Positions 31,606 through 43,844 of a stretch of 64,000 nt of DNA are shown here, in pieces. The position numbers and the translations under genes are program-made. Origin of the DNA: Meghimatium bilineatum (lineage: Eukaryota > Mollusca > Gastropoda > Stylommatophora > Philomycidae); contig CM067314.1 of the NCBI GenBank assembly GCA_034231615.1, forward strand, positions 9,115,501 to 9,179,500, in the 5' to 3' direction. Position 1 is the stretch's first letter. Each line of letters begins with the position of its first letter. The notes below the pieces were generated by a model. That model saw only the letters and a program-made list of their open reading frames with translations, was not told the DNA's origin and made no database searches.

Positions 31606-32158
31606 GTTTTATATTGAATGTTATAAGATGTGAAAAAGAAGTTAAAAGGAGAATAGTAATGGCTAAAAGCACCTTCACTGACATGAGGAAAACCTTAATA
31701 TCTAAACAAATTACAAACAAGTTAAAAATTAGAATTATAAAATGCTACATCTATTCCTTATGGTTCAGAAACATGGACACTAAATAAACAATTAGAAGAC
31801 AATATTGATGCCTTTGAGATGTGGGTATATAGGAGAATAGGGAGAACATCATGGAAAGAGAAGAAAACAAATAAAGAGATACTAAAACACTTAATATGAA
31901 GAAGGAATTACTAAGAAAAATAAATATCAGGCAAATAAAATACTTTGGACACATTAAAAAACATGACACCTTATTGAAGACCTTACTTGAGGGTAAAGTC
32001 AAAGGGAGGCTAGCAAGAGGTAGGCAGAGATACAAGTGGGAGAGTAACATCACACGATGGACAGGTTACAGTCTGGCAGAGTGCACCACCAAGACAACAG
32101 ACAGGAGATGTTGGAGATACGTTGCAGACAACCATCGTTGCGGAGACGGTACCTGTTG
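31606..32158 (+). mobile_element. RTE-like LINE 3' part
   Basis: Plus-strand frames (one shift near 31790 and another near 31900) give VIRCEKEVKRRIVMAKSTF, KLKIRIIKCYIYS, DAFEMWVYRRIGRTSWKEKK, IKYFGHIKKHDTLLKTLLEG, GRLARGRQRYKWESNITRWT and a final RRCWRYVADNHRCGDGTC. The stop is followed at once by an ATG-rich simple tail that has grown to 500 bp. Confidence 0.88.
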
Positions 32159-32660
32159 ATGATGATATGATGATGATGATGATATGATGATATGATGATG
32201 ATGATGATATGATGATGATATGATGATATGATGATGATGATGATATGATGATGATATGATGATGATATGATGATGATGATGATATGATGATGATATGATG
32301 ATGATATGATGATGATATGATGATGATATGATGATGATATGATGATGATATGATGATGATATGATGATGATGATGATGATATGATGATGATATGATGATG
32401 ATATGATGATGATATGATGATGATATGATGATGATGATGATATGATGATGATGATAATGATGATGATATGATGATGATATGATGATGATATGATGATGAT
32501 GATGATATGATGATGATATGATGATGATATGATGATGATATGATGATGATATGATGATATGATGATGATGATATGATGATATGATGATATGATGATATGA
32601 TGATGATGATGATATGATGATGATATGATGATGATATGATGATGATATGATGATGATGAT
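32159..32660. repeat. (ATGATGATATG)n complex microsatellite, LINE-tail derived
   Basis: About 500 bp of ATG and ATATG repeats, mostly an 11-bp period of GATGATATGAT. It begins exactly at the 3' end of the preceding LINE, whose family ends in (ATG)n elsewhere. Confidence 0.95.
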
Positions 32661-32689
32661 ATATGCTATAAAGGTAGACCTGAATATTA

Positions 32690-32915
32690 GGAGACTATAA
32701 TCCGGAGAGCGAAATGCGTTGTGTCATTAATGACAGTTTTGCTGCGGTAACTACGCATTTGGATACGTGCACATCGAACTTCAGCATAGATGTGAGTCAC
32801 CCTTTATGACACGAGGGCAGCCGGATCCACCTGAAAATCTCCTTAAAAGCCTCTTACGATATGCTTGACAGGTAACAGTGTCCCTGTTCTCTTCTTGCCG
32901 CGCTGAGACACACGC
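32690..32915 (-). repeat. Degenerate copy of interspersed repeat family A
   Basis: As given, it reads like the family A reverse complement: TCCGGAGAGCGAAATGCGTT, CTTCAGCATAGATGTGAGTC, CTCCTTAAAAGCCTCTTACG and GACAGGTAACAGTGTCCCTG. Much older than the copies at 21-26 kb. Confidence 0.65.
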
Positions 32916-33000
32916 GACTTTTTTTCAACAAGTTCTTTTAGGTTAATTCACTCGCCGTCTCCGCAGCGAATATTAACTTTCGTTGGTGCATAATGTTATC

Positions 33001-33285
33001 TTAAGTCTTTGTGATAGGATTTGTAAAAAGATCAATCATATCAAACATTAGGCGCAGATAGTCAAGGTTTCTAGGGCATGTGCTGAGAAGAACACAGATT
33101 GAACACTTAATAACCAATGGAAAGATCAAGGGGAGAAGAGATAGGGGACGACAAAGAGAAAAGTTACTAGATAGACTTGTATTGTAGCACGGTAGAAGCT
33201 CACCAACCGAGCTTATTGACAACACAAGAGACAGAGAGTCGTGGAGAAACATGATCGCCTACGCCAATCGGCATGGCACTTGATT
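33001..33285 (+). mobile_element. RTE-like LINE 3' fragment
   Basis: The plus-strand translation has SRFLGHVLRRTQIEHLITNG, KIKGRRDRGRQREKLLDRLV, ELIDNTRDRESW and MIAYANRHGT, then a stop. The tail after the stop is short (GATTGATGGATTGG). Confidence 0.85.
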
Positions 33286-33799
33286 GATGGATTGGATAGA
33301 CCATTGATTCCAAAAGTGGGTGCTACCGTACCACAATGGGAGCTGAAACTTTTTAGTGGGCGTTCAGGGCCGTAGAAATGATTACTTTAAGGAAGGTGGG
33401 GATATGGTCACTAAAAAAGGTCACTCAATATTTTTCTTTTTGCATATATTTCCCTATTTAAAGTGAAAATTGAAGATCTTTTTTGTGAACAAATGCCGAG
33501 GACGCTGTTTTTACTGACCGTCTGGATAAGTTCCTTGTAGTAAAAGTAATCTTCAAATTTGCTAAGAGATGAGAGGTTTTAACATCTCAAATCCCTCCCT
33601 TATATACGGACCTTGTGCGATAATGGGTTCAGAAATCAAGGGGGGGGGAGGGGGAGGGTGTTCAGGTGGTCTAGGGGTCGGTTGTTCGTTATAGAAGAAA
33701 TTAAGAATATAAGAATTAATATTCACAAATTAATTATTAATAATTTTGATATATATTTTGTAATATATTTATGGTGTTTTAATTAGTACAATAAGATAT
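33286..33799. other. Unassigned region with a G-run
   Basis: No gene seen. A G-rich tract (GGGGGGGGAGGGGGAGGG) lies near 33640 and AT-rich sequence follows. Confidence 0.5.
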
Positions 33800-34065
33800 T
33801 TACTAATGTAAAAATGCAATCTCTTAATCAATAAGATATTTACTAATGTAAATGCAATCTCTTAATCAATAAAATATTTACTAATGTAAATGCAATCTCT
33901 TAATCAATAAGATATTTACTAATGTAAATGCAATCTCTTAATCAATAAGATATTTACTAATGTAAATGCAATCTCTTAATCAATAAGATATTTACTAATG
34001 TAAAAATGCAATCTCTTAATCAATAAGATATTTACTAATGTAAATGTGTAAATGCAATCTCTTAA
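33800..34065. repeat. 38-bp minisatellite, 7 copies
   Basis: The unit contains CAATAAGATATTTACTAATG and TAAATGCAATCTCTTAAT. Confidence 0.95.
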
Positions 34066-34239
34066 TGTATATTCTCAATTTTCATATTTACACCATTTGT
34101 ATGAAACTTTGTATAATGTAATTCGAGCATACACATTACAATCTTGACATACGGACTAATGTTTCATGAAAATCGGTATAGCAATAACTGTGTTCAAGAT
34201 GAAGCACATATTGGCAACTACTTTTTTCAATAATTGAAC

Positions 34240-34470
34240 AGCATATTAAAGTAAAAAGTAAACTAATCCATAACATTTATTAATGCCGTAGTGATGTGAG
34301 ATGTTAGCGATCTCACATTTAAGAGGCTATGCAAATTAGGGCGGTAGCCATCTCCTCTCCCTCGCAGTCTTTACTTACCGGATTAATCCGGTACCAATAG
34401 GAGCCGTTGTGATCTGAAAAACATTTCCGCCTAAACTGGGGAATGAACTCAGGACCACTCATATGCGAAG
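34240..34470 (-). mobile_element. tRNA-derived SINE, copy 2 (5'-truncated)
   Basis: Collinear with 26910-27162 on the minus strand: B box GAGTTCATTCCCC (34438-34450), TGAGATCGCTAACATCTCAC, ATTAATAAATGTTATGG, and a short unexpanded tail of AGTAAA-type units at 34240-34256. The head with the A box is missing beyond 34470. Confidence 0.88.
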
Positions 34471-34559
34471 CCAGGAGGACTGGTGACAAGTATCTTTAAG
34501 AACAAAAATGTAAACATAGATAGTAGAGTTGAATTAAACAAGCCTTAGTATCCCAGTGG

Positions 34560-35005
34560 AGCGCAAAAATTTTCTTTCGGAGGTACCATCAAAACGAAAG
34601 TTGTTTTTTTATTATCCCATCATTGGGTCACCAGTGCAAAGTCTCAACAACTACAGCACAAGACAAAAACTAGTAACGGCAGAAATAGTTGGAGTAATAA
34701 CCTACGAAGTATAGTTGGTGTGTCATTAAGAGATAGAATTAGAAATGATAACATCAGACAGATAACCAAAACAACACCATTATTAGGATACATCAAGATA
34801 CAAGAGATTAAGTGGTTCACACACAAGTCTAGACTATCAGCTTGACAAAAATATCAATCACACAGACACCACAGTCATAAAGACAGAGGAAGACCACGTA
34901 AGCGCTCACAGAAATCAAGGAGGATACGGGAACAAGACGCACACAGGGAGGCCAGAGAACTCTTCAACCCATTACGCAGCCAGGCACAAAAGGGTCACGT
35001 CATGC
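34560..35005 (+). mobile_element. LINE 3' fragment
   Basis: Plus-strand frames give SLRDRIRNDNIRQITKTTPL, IKIQEIKWFTHKSRLS, then HKDRGRPRKRSQKSRRIRE and EARELFNPLRSQ. The sequence after it passes into GATA-like simple sequence. Several stops and shifts. Confidence 0.75.
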
Positions 35006-35077
35006 ATATAAATAGAAAGACAGACGGAAGGACAGACGGATACGTGTATAGATAGACAGATAGTTCGATAGACAGAT

Positions 35078-35445
<368 letters not shown>

Positions 35446-35477
35446 TGTTCGCTCAAACTATTCTAAAATGTCGATTA

Positions 35478-36075
35478 ATGGTCGCTCTCAGGACTGAATC
35501 GTGGTCGCTCTCAGGACTGAATCATGGTCGCTCTCAGGACTGAATCGTGGTCGCTCTCAGGACTGAATCATGGTCGCTCTCAGGACTGAATCATGGTCGC
35601 TCTCAGGACTGAATCATGGTCGCTCTCAGGACTGAATCATGGTCGCTGTCTAGATTGAATCATGGTCGCTCTCAGGACTGAATCATGGTCGCTCTCTAAT
35701 TTGAATCATGGTACTCTCTAGATTGAATCGTGGTCGCTCTCAGGACTGAATCATGGTCGCTCTCAGGACTGAATCATGGTCGCTCTCAGGACTGAATCAT
35801 GGTTGCTCTCAGGACTGAATCATGGTCGCTCTCAGGTCTGAATCATGGTCGCTCTCAGGACTGAATCATGGTCGCTCTCAGGACTGAATCGTGGTTGCTC
35901 TCAGGTCTGAATCATGGTCGCTCTCAGGACTGAATCATGGTCGCTCTCAGGACTGAATCATGGTCGCTCTCAGGACTAAATCGTGGTCGCTCTCAGGACT
36001 GAATCATGGTCGTTCTCAGGACTGAATCATGGTCGCTCTCAGGACTGAATTGTGGTAGCTTTCAGGACTGAATGA
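35478..36075. repeat. 23-bp minisatellite, about 25 copies
   Basis: The unit contains GAATCATGGTCGCTCTCAGG. ATCATGG/ATCGTGG and CAGGACT/CAGGTCT variants alternate irregularly. Confidence 0.96.
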
Positions 36076-36109
36076 GAATGGTGTAAAAATCGTAACCGAC
36101 CCGACAGAG

Positions 36110-36430
36110 GAATATATCAATAAACCCATAACCCTTCAGGGTCGTAGGGTACCACATTGGATGCTTCAGCACATAGAGTCATCCAGCGAATTCTATCCTC
36201 AGCGATGCGGATGAGTGTGAAAATATCTTGCCCTGTCCATTCCTTGATATTGTCTGTCCATGTCTTTATTTGTCCTCCTCTGCTTCTTCCACCCTCGACA
36301 GTTCCCTGCAGTATTGTTTTTGACAAGGAATCGTGCCTCCATACATGTCCGAACCATGCTAGTTTTCGTCGTTTCACTATTGAAAGCAATGGCTCCTGAA
36401 CACCTGCACACATCTCTACTTTATTTCTTA
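36110..36430 (-). mobile_element. LINE 3' fragment with an open frame
   Basis: Minus-strand frame RRKLAWFGHVWRHDSLSKTI, LQGTVEGGRSRGGQIKTWTD, NIKEWTGQDIFTLIRIAEDR and ASNVVPYDPEG: a near-complete C-terminal LINE segment without internal stops. Related to the fragment at 44395-44525. Confidence 0.87.
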
Positions 36431-36843
36431 CGTACACAAGAGAAATTGTGTGTAGAGAAATATAGTATACTGATAAATCAATATGAGTCTGAACCTGTTC
36501 CCCTCTACACGCTGATGAGAGTGGATCTGCTCACCTCAACACTCTGATGAGACTAGACCTATCAACCGCTACACCCTGATGTATTTGTGTACACAGGGAT
36601 CACAGAACATATGAATTTGTCCAGTATGCGATGATCATAACCTACAGCCACAACTCATATTTATGTTCTCAGGCGGTTAGGTACGTGATCTATTGCATTA
36701 TGTTATTGCAAAGTTATGTGATAGTTTCTATGCAAATATTATCCAGGAAGATTACAATTTCTGTTGTCGTCATCTCCAATCTTTGTACATGCATTGTCAT
36801 TGTTTTATTATTTTTTTGTCATCTCATTTACGTATCATATTAA
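36431..36843. other. Unassigned region
   Basis: Three degenerate copies of a TACACnCTGATGAGA-type motif lie at 36510-36580; otherwise nothing recognised. Confidence 0.5.
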
Positions 36844-38025
36844 GTGGCATAATATTTGCAGAACGTTGTCTTCGCCGTGGATACTCTGAACTTCTCTCTG
36901 TCCCGGACAAACAGGCCTGCATTGTCCAGAGACATGTGCATACATTCTTCGATATCGCTAGTCCATCGTCTTCTTGATTTTCCTTTTCTTCTCTTGCCTG
37001 GCACTCTGTTCTCTAGAATCAGTCTTTCGATACCATCATGTCGCTTTAAGTGTCCAAAATACTGTAGCTTCCTTCTTATGATGGTATTTAGAAGCCAGCT
37101 TTCGTTTAGTTTCAGTAATTTCAAAACTTCAATGTTCCTCTTTTTCCATGTCCACGATATTCGTAGGATCTTTCTGTAGCACTTCATTTCAAATGAATTT
37201 ATTCTTTTGTATCATCATCATCATCATCATCATCATCAGGTGCTATGCCGGCTGGCGTAGACGGTCAAGCTCTCCACAGCTCTCTGTCCATAATATTATG
37301 TATCAAAGTCGTTGTTGTTTCCTTGCCGTGCCAAGTTGTCAAACTGTCTAATATTTTCTCACGTTATCGCTCTCTGTCTCTGTTGCCTTCAATTTTGCCT
37401 GTTGTGACTATGTTCTCTAAACCTGCCTGTCTCATGAAGTGGCCAAAAAAAGAAGATTGCCTTTTTCTTATATTGTTGATTAAGATCCGTTTCACATTTG
37501 ACTCTTTCAACACCTCTACATTAGTTTTTCTGGCAGTCCATGGTATTATCAACATTCTTCTGTAGAACCACATTTTTGTTGCCTCTAATTTCTCACTTTC
37601 CAGTTTGTTTATTGTCCAAGACTCACACTCATATGTTAATATATGGGTTATATAGCACTGCAGAACTCTCTTTCTCACCTCTAATGACAAGGACACAGTA
37701 TATTTTTTTCATTTTTCTGAATGTTGTTTTTGCCTGTCCTATTCTGCATCTTATTTCTGTTGAACTTCTTTCATCTAATGTAATCATTGTACCTAGATAT
37801 TTGAATTGGTGGACCTGTTTTAATACTATATCATTCACTTTGATCTTGCAAGGTGTTATTTTGTTTCTCTGAAATAACCATTACTTCTGTTTTCTTTACA
37901 TTTAGGAAGAGGTCTGTCTCTTTTGGATATTTTCTTGAGTAAAGTCCAAGTCTCGCATCCATATGTTGCCAATGGCAAAACACATGATCTTAAGAGGGTT
38001 ACTTTAGTGTCGTTATTACTACGAT
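36844..38025 (-). mobile_element. LINE fragment, split by a nested LINE
   Basis: Same family as 10006-10578. The 3' part (36844-37209) encodes MKCYRKILRISWTWKKRN, RKLQYFGHLKRHDGIERLIL, VPGKRRKGKSRRRWTSDIEE. The 5' part (37919-38025) encodes LRSCVLPLATYGCETWTLLK. Joining 37919 onward to 37209 restores an uninterrupted frame KKISKRINSFEMKCYRK, showing that the host LINE was intact here before the insertion. Confidence 0.88.
37210..37918 (-). mobile_element. RTE-like LINE nested in another LINE
   Basis: 709 bp between direct repeats TCTTTTG (37203-37209 and 37919-37925). Minus strand: TDLFLNVKKTEVMVISEKQN, VNDIVLKQVHQFKYLGTMIT, VRKRVLQCYITHILTYECES, MWFYRRMLIIPWTARKTNVE, RKRQSSFFGHFMRQAGLENI, VTTGKIEG, then AWHLM-like codons and an (ATG)n tail at 37213-37239. 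5'-truncated, several frameshifts. Confidence 0.88.
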
Positions 38026-39052
38026 TTACGTATTACTGGGAAATAAATGACTCTCTTGACCTTGCCTGAAATATTCTATTTTCAAATGGACATACTACAG
38101 ACAAGTTTCGGTGTACAAGACAAAGGTGAAAGTATTCTGGCTTGTTCTAGCATTCCCTCCCTTGTTCCTCCTGCGACAGGAGTAATGAGGCGCGTGTTTA
38201 CCATTCGTGATTAAAGCTAAGGACAGACAAGGAAGCCTACTCTAAGACATCACGTCAGAGCCTGGCACGCGCGCGTGAGTATCCGCCATTTGCCTCCAAT
38301 CTTCTCAATTAAACGAACAAAATGACGTCTTATGTCAACAAGTCTAAATGCGCATGCGCCGGCTATCACGGCGATACCGGTAATTGAACTATGGGACATT
38401 AAAAGGAAATATGATTTGATTGTCTCCCATGTCGGAAACGCTTCGTGTGGAATTGTGTTTGTTTCGGTGAGGGATTCTGGGAGGAAAATTGGATTAGAAG
38501 GGACCTCTGGGAGATTTGCTGAAGTGAGCTTTGTGCTAGCGAAGCTACTTTCTTATTGAGCTGATGCGGTCGGCGCATCAAACTGGATCATACATCATCA
38601 ACATCAGCACCGACATCACCCATTTAAATCATCCGTATGATATAGACATCAAAAGTGACAGCAACTTTTGTGTTCACTAGATTAGAACCGCTTACAACCA
38701 TCTTCTTGATATTTCTCACTCAAGCTTAAGCAGTTGCGAGCGATACTAGTTTACATAATAGCGGTGATAGCTGCATACTTTGCCCCAACATGTCCGATTT
38801 CGACTACCCAATTCTCCTTCTGCTTTCATTGTCATACTCCAGCATGTTTTCATGATGTAATCCGAAGAAGAGAATGTGTTATGCATCGTTTACAGATTGA
38901 CTGCGATATCAGCGCCTTTCTACCTGATACATACATCTAGAGAATGATCCCTCTATTCTCTTTGAATGTTTTTTTGGAAAAAAACAGCATAACCAGCGCC
39001 ACAGCGTGTTCAATCTCAGAATGTATAGTAATATATATGTTATATATAACTC

Positions 39053-39055
<3 letters not shown>
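38026..39055. other. 1 kb unassigned region, partly GC-rich
   Basis: 38150-38570 is less AT-rich than its surroundings and contains CGCGCGCGTGAGT and GCGCATGCGCCGGC, unusual here, so it could be a regulatory island. No exon-like frame could be supported. Confidence 0.4.

Positions 39056-39133
<78 letters not shown>
39056..39133. repeat. (TA)n-(GA)n compound microsatellite
   Basis: About 26 TA units followed by 12 GA units, immediately before a LINE fragment. Confidence 0.95.
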
Positions 39134-39540
39134 CTAGACAACTTTGAAAACAAATGCCTACGTACCATTCTGAACGTTAAGTGGAGTGACTTTAAATCTA
39201 ACACTACTATACGGGAGGAAAGCAAACAAACGCATATATCTTCCTTCATTAGACACATTCGGAGAGAATTGGGTTCAGTATATAAGGGTCCATTGGAAAG
39301 CTCCTCTTCCGAGATTCGTATTTTAAGTATGTCTATGAGTAAACCTGAGGGTAAAAGAAAAAGAGGAAGACATAAAAAACCCATTAAAAACACCATTCTT
39401 AAAGAAGGGGAATTAATAGGCTGTAAGACCATCCAGGAAAAAAAGCTAAAGCTGCTAGCAGCGGACCGCATCATATGGAGAACCAAAACCTCTGTCCTAT
39501 GTGTCGCTTGCGGCACGAAAGGAACAAACTAACTAACTAT
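39134..39540 (+). mobile_element. LINE 3' fragment with an open frame
   Basis: Plus-strand frame (about 39269-39532) with SMSKPEGKRKRGRHKKPIKN, TILKEGELIGCKTIQEKKLK, LLAADRIIWRTKTSVLCVAC and GTKGTN, then a stop and an AACTAACTAACTA tail at 39527-39540. Same family as 11301-11480. Confidence 0.87.
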
Positions 39541-39724
39541 GAGTAATGTACGCAATGGTGAAGAGTCAAAAGACAGAAACCGTGAAAAGCAGACTATGAC
39601 TTAGCAGAAGGAATGGAATTAAAGGTTTGGTAATCACCCCTCCCTCTTTTAATGGTAAGGCCCCCCCCCCATCCCTCTGTTAAAGATTTCACGCAAAACG
39701 TTCATCAGATTTGTTATGAGCAAA

Positions 39725-40440
39725 GATGGAATCTCACAAGAAAATAGATGGAATCACATGAGAAAATAGATGACATCACACAGGAAAATAGATGGAATCA
39801 CAAGGAAAATAGATGGAATCATATGGGAAAATAGATAGAATTACACAGGAAAATAGATGGGATCACATGGGGAAAATAGATGGAATCACATGGGAAAATA
39901 GATGGAATCACATGGGGAAAATAGATGAAATCACACAGAAAAATAGATGGAATCCCACAGGAAAATAGATGGAATCACAAGGGGAAAATAGATGAAATCA
40001 CACAGAAAAATAGATGGAATCACACAGGAAAATAGATGAAATCACATGGGGAAAATAGATGAAATCACACAGGAAAATAGATGGAATCACAAGGAAAATA
40101 GATGTGATCGCACAGGTAAATAGATTGAATCACATTGGAAAATAGATGGAATCACACAGGACAATAGATGGAATCACACAGGAAAATAGATGGAATCACA
40201 TGGGAAAATAGATGGAATCACAAGGAAAATAGATGTGATCGCACAGGAAAATAGATGGAATCACATTGGAAAATAGATGGAATCACAAAGGACAATAGAT
40301 GGAATCACACAGGAAAATAGATGGAATCACATGGAAAAATAGATGGAATCACATGGGGAAAATAGATGGAATTACACAGGAAAACAGATGAGACCACACA
40401 AGGAAATAAATGAGATAACACATCGAATTGATTGGATAGC
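39725..40440. repeat. 22-bp minisatellite, about 30 copies
   Basis: The unit contains AAAATAGATGGAATCACA with CAGG, TGGG or AGG endings. A block (CACAAGGAAAATAGATGTGA onward) occurs twice, at about 40090 and 40210, with the same neighbours, indicating segmental expansion. Confidence 0.95.
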
Positions 40441-41629
40441 ACATGAAAACACATGGGATCACATAGGAAAACAAGTGAATTGAAAATGTGTATCTTTTCT
40501 AAAATGTTAAACTCCCCCTTCCGCAGCCTCCATCGCTAGTGATAAAGTATCTACGTTCCTCTGTATTGTTTGCGTACAACTTCGGCTATTGACTTGTCCT
40601 CATTGTGGTCAAAGCTGGGCTACAGACAGACGGACTGCACATATAACCCTAGTGATAGTGCACGCGTCTCTTCGAGAGAGTCACCGTTAATGATGTAATG
40701 AATGTACGCAACTTGTGTCTCGTGCACAGTTTCTGAAAGTTTCAAATTGATGACCGGAGAAATGTGTGACTATCAAATAAAAACAACAGATGAAAAACAA
40801 CGAAACAAACTATCACACGTGAACCGCGGTAAATATCAGCTAACACATGCGAAGTGTCTGAAGTTTGAGTCCAATCGTTGTGTTTGTCAGACCAGTGAGA
40901 TGTAATTTCAATGTGGACAACGTCAAAGCGTCGAGAAATTTGTCCCACACGAGGTAGCGACTCCGGCATAAAGACTGTCTGTACATTGAACTCCTGGCCC
41001 GGGAAGACTAAACAAACATCTTCGACAATCGACCGAACGTGATTTTTTTATACCTGATTTACAATCCAAGGTGTTCACCGGACAAAAGCCCTAATTGTTT
41101 GAGAAATGTCCAGTTGACAAAGACAATGGATGTTAAAGAAGAAAGGGCATTCTCTATAGAATCAACTGAAGCACACGCCACTAAAATGCCCATCCTTTCG
41201 TTGTAAAGGAATCTCTGAGTTGTGTGACAACAGTCGCTGCTTGGATGCGCAAACTTCAACAGCGATACTAGTATTCAAAACATGACACAGTTTTCGTAAG
41301 CTACCAGTCAATGACCGTCTAAAGGTAACATCGGGAACACAATACACATGTTAGTAATGTCTTACAATAGTCAACCGTCTACTAACCCTACTGGCACGCA
41401 GTTCAAACTCTACTTTTTAGTAGGAAAATATTTTCGAAGAGCATTTGCAAGAAGCAGAGGAATTACATCATCAAATATTATGAATACCCAGATTACATAT
41501 TACACTAGTTTGTTGTTTTTTTTTGGTGAGAGAGAGCCTCGTATTTCCATTGATAACTGCCACTGAGTGGGACTCTCAAGGCAGTTTAATTATATTAACC
41601 CTGTATAACACTGAAAGGAGCTGATCTGT
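40441..41629. other. 1.2 kb unassigned region
   Basis: Several short open frames on both strands (for example 40702-40905) with no recognisable domain, no convincing splice sites and no repeat. Confidence 0.45.
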
Positions 41630-42220
41630 CACGCATGTGGTTGCGTCTGTGGGTCTCACCAATGGCCCTCTAGACATACCACCCATGCAACAGAAAACCT
41701 TAGTGGATGACATGCCGTTATATTGAGGTTATCTTCATGGTACGTCATCTATACAATTATGCTTTTATTTTGTTATTGAAATGTTTTTTTCATGTTTACC
41801 TGAATATATATGTATGCACCATCTGTGGTTGGGAGGGAGCCAGAGATGTACTGTGCAGCACTGGGGAGGAAGAAACTGACTATTTTTTCCTATGGCTGAG
41901 GCCCATCATAGAAGCACAGTGACTCAGGACGTGACAATCCTTTTGACTTGAACATTTGGTTGCATGCCTGGAGCAATAGAGAAGTTCGGCATAACCAGTA
42001 GTCAATTGGTGGCGGGGAATAAGCAGTGAACCCTATCTTGGCTACAGTGGCTGGGAGCAGTGCATAGGTTAAATCCGACCTTCCTGGGGGTGTGATAGTT
42101 ATACTCTGTCCCGAGGTGGGCCGAAAATTCACAGACTTCCCAGCAATGTAATGTCATTTAATGGCAGTAGGTCAAAGGGCATGAGCCCATGGACCGCTAG
42201 ATCAGCAACCAACCAACTGA
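41630..42220 (+). repeat. Interspersed repeat family B, copy 2
   Basis: GCATGTGGTTGCGTCTGTGG to GATCAGCAACCAACCAACTG, collinear with 19585 and 42873. Same orientation as both others. Confidence 0.9.
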
Positions 42221-42872
42221 TCTCTTTGCACAGAACCGAGAACCTTACAGGGGTACATTTTACGGTTCAATACAGGTATCAGTGGACAAATCACGTGACA
42301 ACAGTCCGACTTTTTAATTTCATATGTTATTGTACTGACCTGACCTTCCGTTACTCGGAGATTTAAAAAAAAATTGTAACTAAGGATACCGATATAGCGA
42401 AGTTCGTGCAGCACACTGGACAACCGTCCCCCACTCAGTGTGTAGCGCGCATATCGAGTGATCGGGGGTCTCTCATCACCAGACGTGTAGAACGTAGGCT
42501 GTGTCGGAGTATGTGTCTTTATCGGAATTTCGTTTCGTTTAATTATGTTAGCTTTTTGTCCCGTAGAAACTTGGCCACTAATCCTTGTATAGTACCCATT
42601 TTACTTATCAACACAATATATAGTCACAATACACCATATAAACATAAGCACACAATATAGAGAAAGGGATGATGCACCATATAATGATATCAATACAACA
42701 TTTCCTATCTCTATTTACACATTTTGCATACCTAAATTTAATTCACTTGAAATATTCAGTAAAACAAATTTTTAACATGAAACACATTAAATGGTTTAAT
42801 AAAGGGTTGAGTTGAAAGTAATATATAGCAATAAAATAATAAGCTAGTAAAATCAAATGGATGAAAACATGG
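42221..42872. other. Unassigned spacer between two family B copies
   Basis: AT-rich. A short TGTGTAGCGCGCATATCGAG stretch near 42440 recalls a tRNA-like A-box region, but I cannot support a gene or SINE. Confidence 0.4.
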
Positions 42873-43510
42873 AAGCATGCGGTTGTGTCTGTGGGTCTCA
42901 CCAATGGCCCACTAGACAAACCACCCATGCAACAGAAAATCTTAGACGATGAAATACCGTTATATTGAGGTTATCTTCTTATAGAAGCTTCATGGCACGT
43001 CATCTATACAATTATGCTAATTATGCTTTTACGTTGTTGTTGAAATGTGTTTCATGATTACTTTAATATATGTATGCACCCTCTGTGGTTGGGAGGGAGC
43101 CAGAGATGTACTGTGTAGCACTGGGGAGGAGGAAACTGACAGCACAGCACTGTTTTTTTCTTATGGCTGAGGCCCATCATAGAAGCAGAGTGACTCAGAA
43201 CGTGACAATCCTTGTGACTTGAACATTTTGTTGCATGCCTGGAGCAATAGAGAAGTTCGGCATAACCTGTAGTCAAGTGGTGGCGGGGAATGAGCACAGT
43301 GAACTCTATCTTGGCTACAGTGGCTCGGAGCAGTGCATTGGTTGAAACCTACCTTCCTGGGGGTGTGATAGTTATTCTCTGGCTCTGTCCCGGGGTGGGT
43401 CGAATTCCACAGACTTCCCAGCAATATAATGCCATTTAATGGCATTGGGCCAAAGGGCATGAGACCATGGACCGCTGGATCAGCAACTAACCAACCAATC
43501 AAACAACCAT
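42873..43510 (+). repeat. Interspersed repeat family B, copy 3
   Basis: Collinear with the copies at 19585 and 41630; ends GATCAGCAACTAACCAACC plus an AATCAAACAACC tail. On the minus strand it has the longest open frame of the family (43161-43544, 127 codons), but the other copies interrupt it. Confidence 0.9.
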
Positions 43511-43844
43511 GAAAACATGGGAGAAAATGAAATATATAAAACAATCTGACAAATTAAAGTGTTTTTTTTTACAAAGCCTCAGCCCTTAGAAAAATAAAAT
43601 ATATGATTTGTCATTACAGAAATATCTAAGGAGATGGTAAACTTTCCACTCCCGTAAACACAAAACTACGTCAAAATTAAAGCAGCGGATTATCACAAAA
43701 TAAGTCTTACAAAAGGAAAAGTACATCATTTTTGATGAGGTCTCTCTCTTTAATTTCATTATAAACACTCTCATTTATTTATTTGAGAAAACTTTTCACT
43801 TAATATTTTTTATGAAACCTCTCCCCTTATATGTTATTTTCTGT
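43511..43844. other. Unassigned AT-rich spacer
   Basis: No recognisable gene or repeat. Confidence 0.5.

Noticed and set aside
43161-43544. 127-codon frame in family B as a protein gene
   Set aside because: The homologous copies at 19585 and 41630 interrupt the frame, so purifying selection on a protein is not supported.
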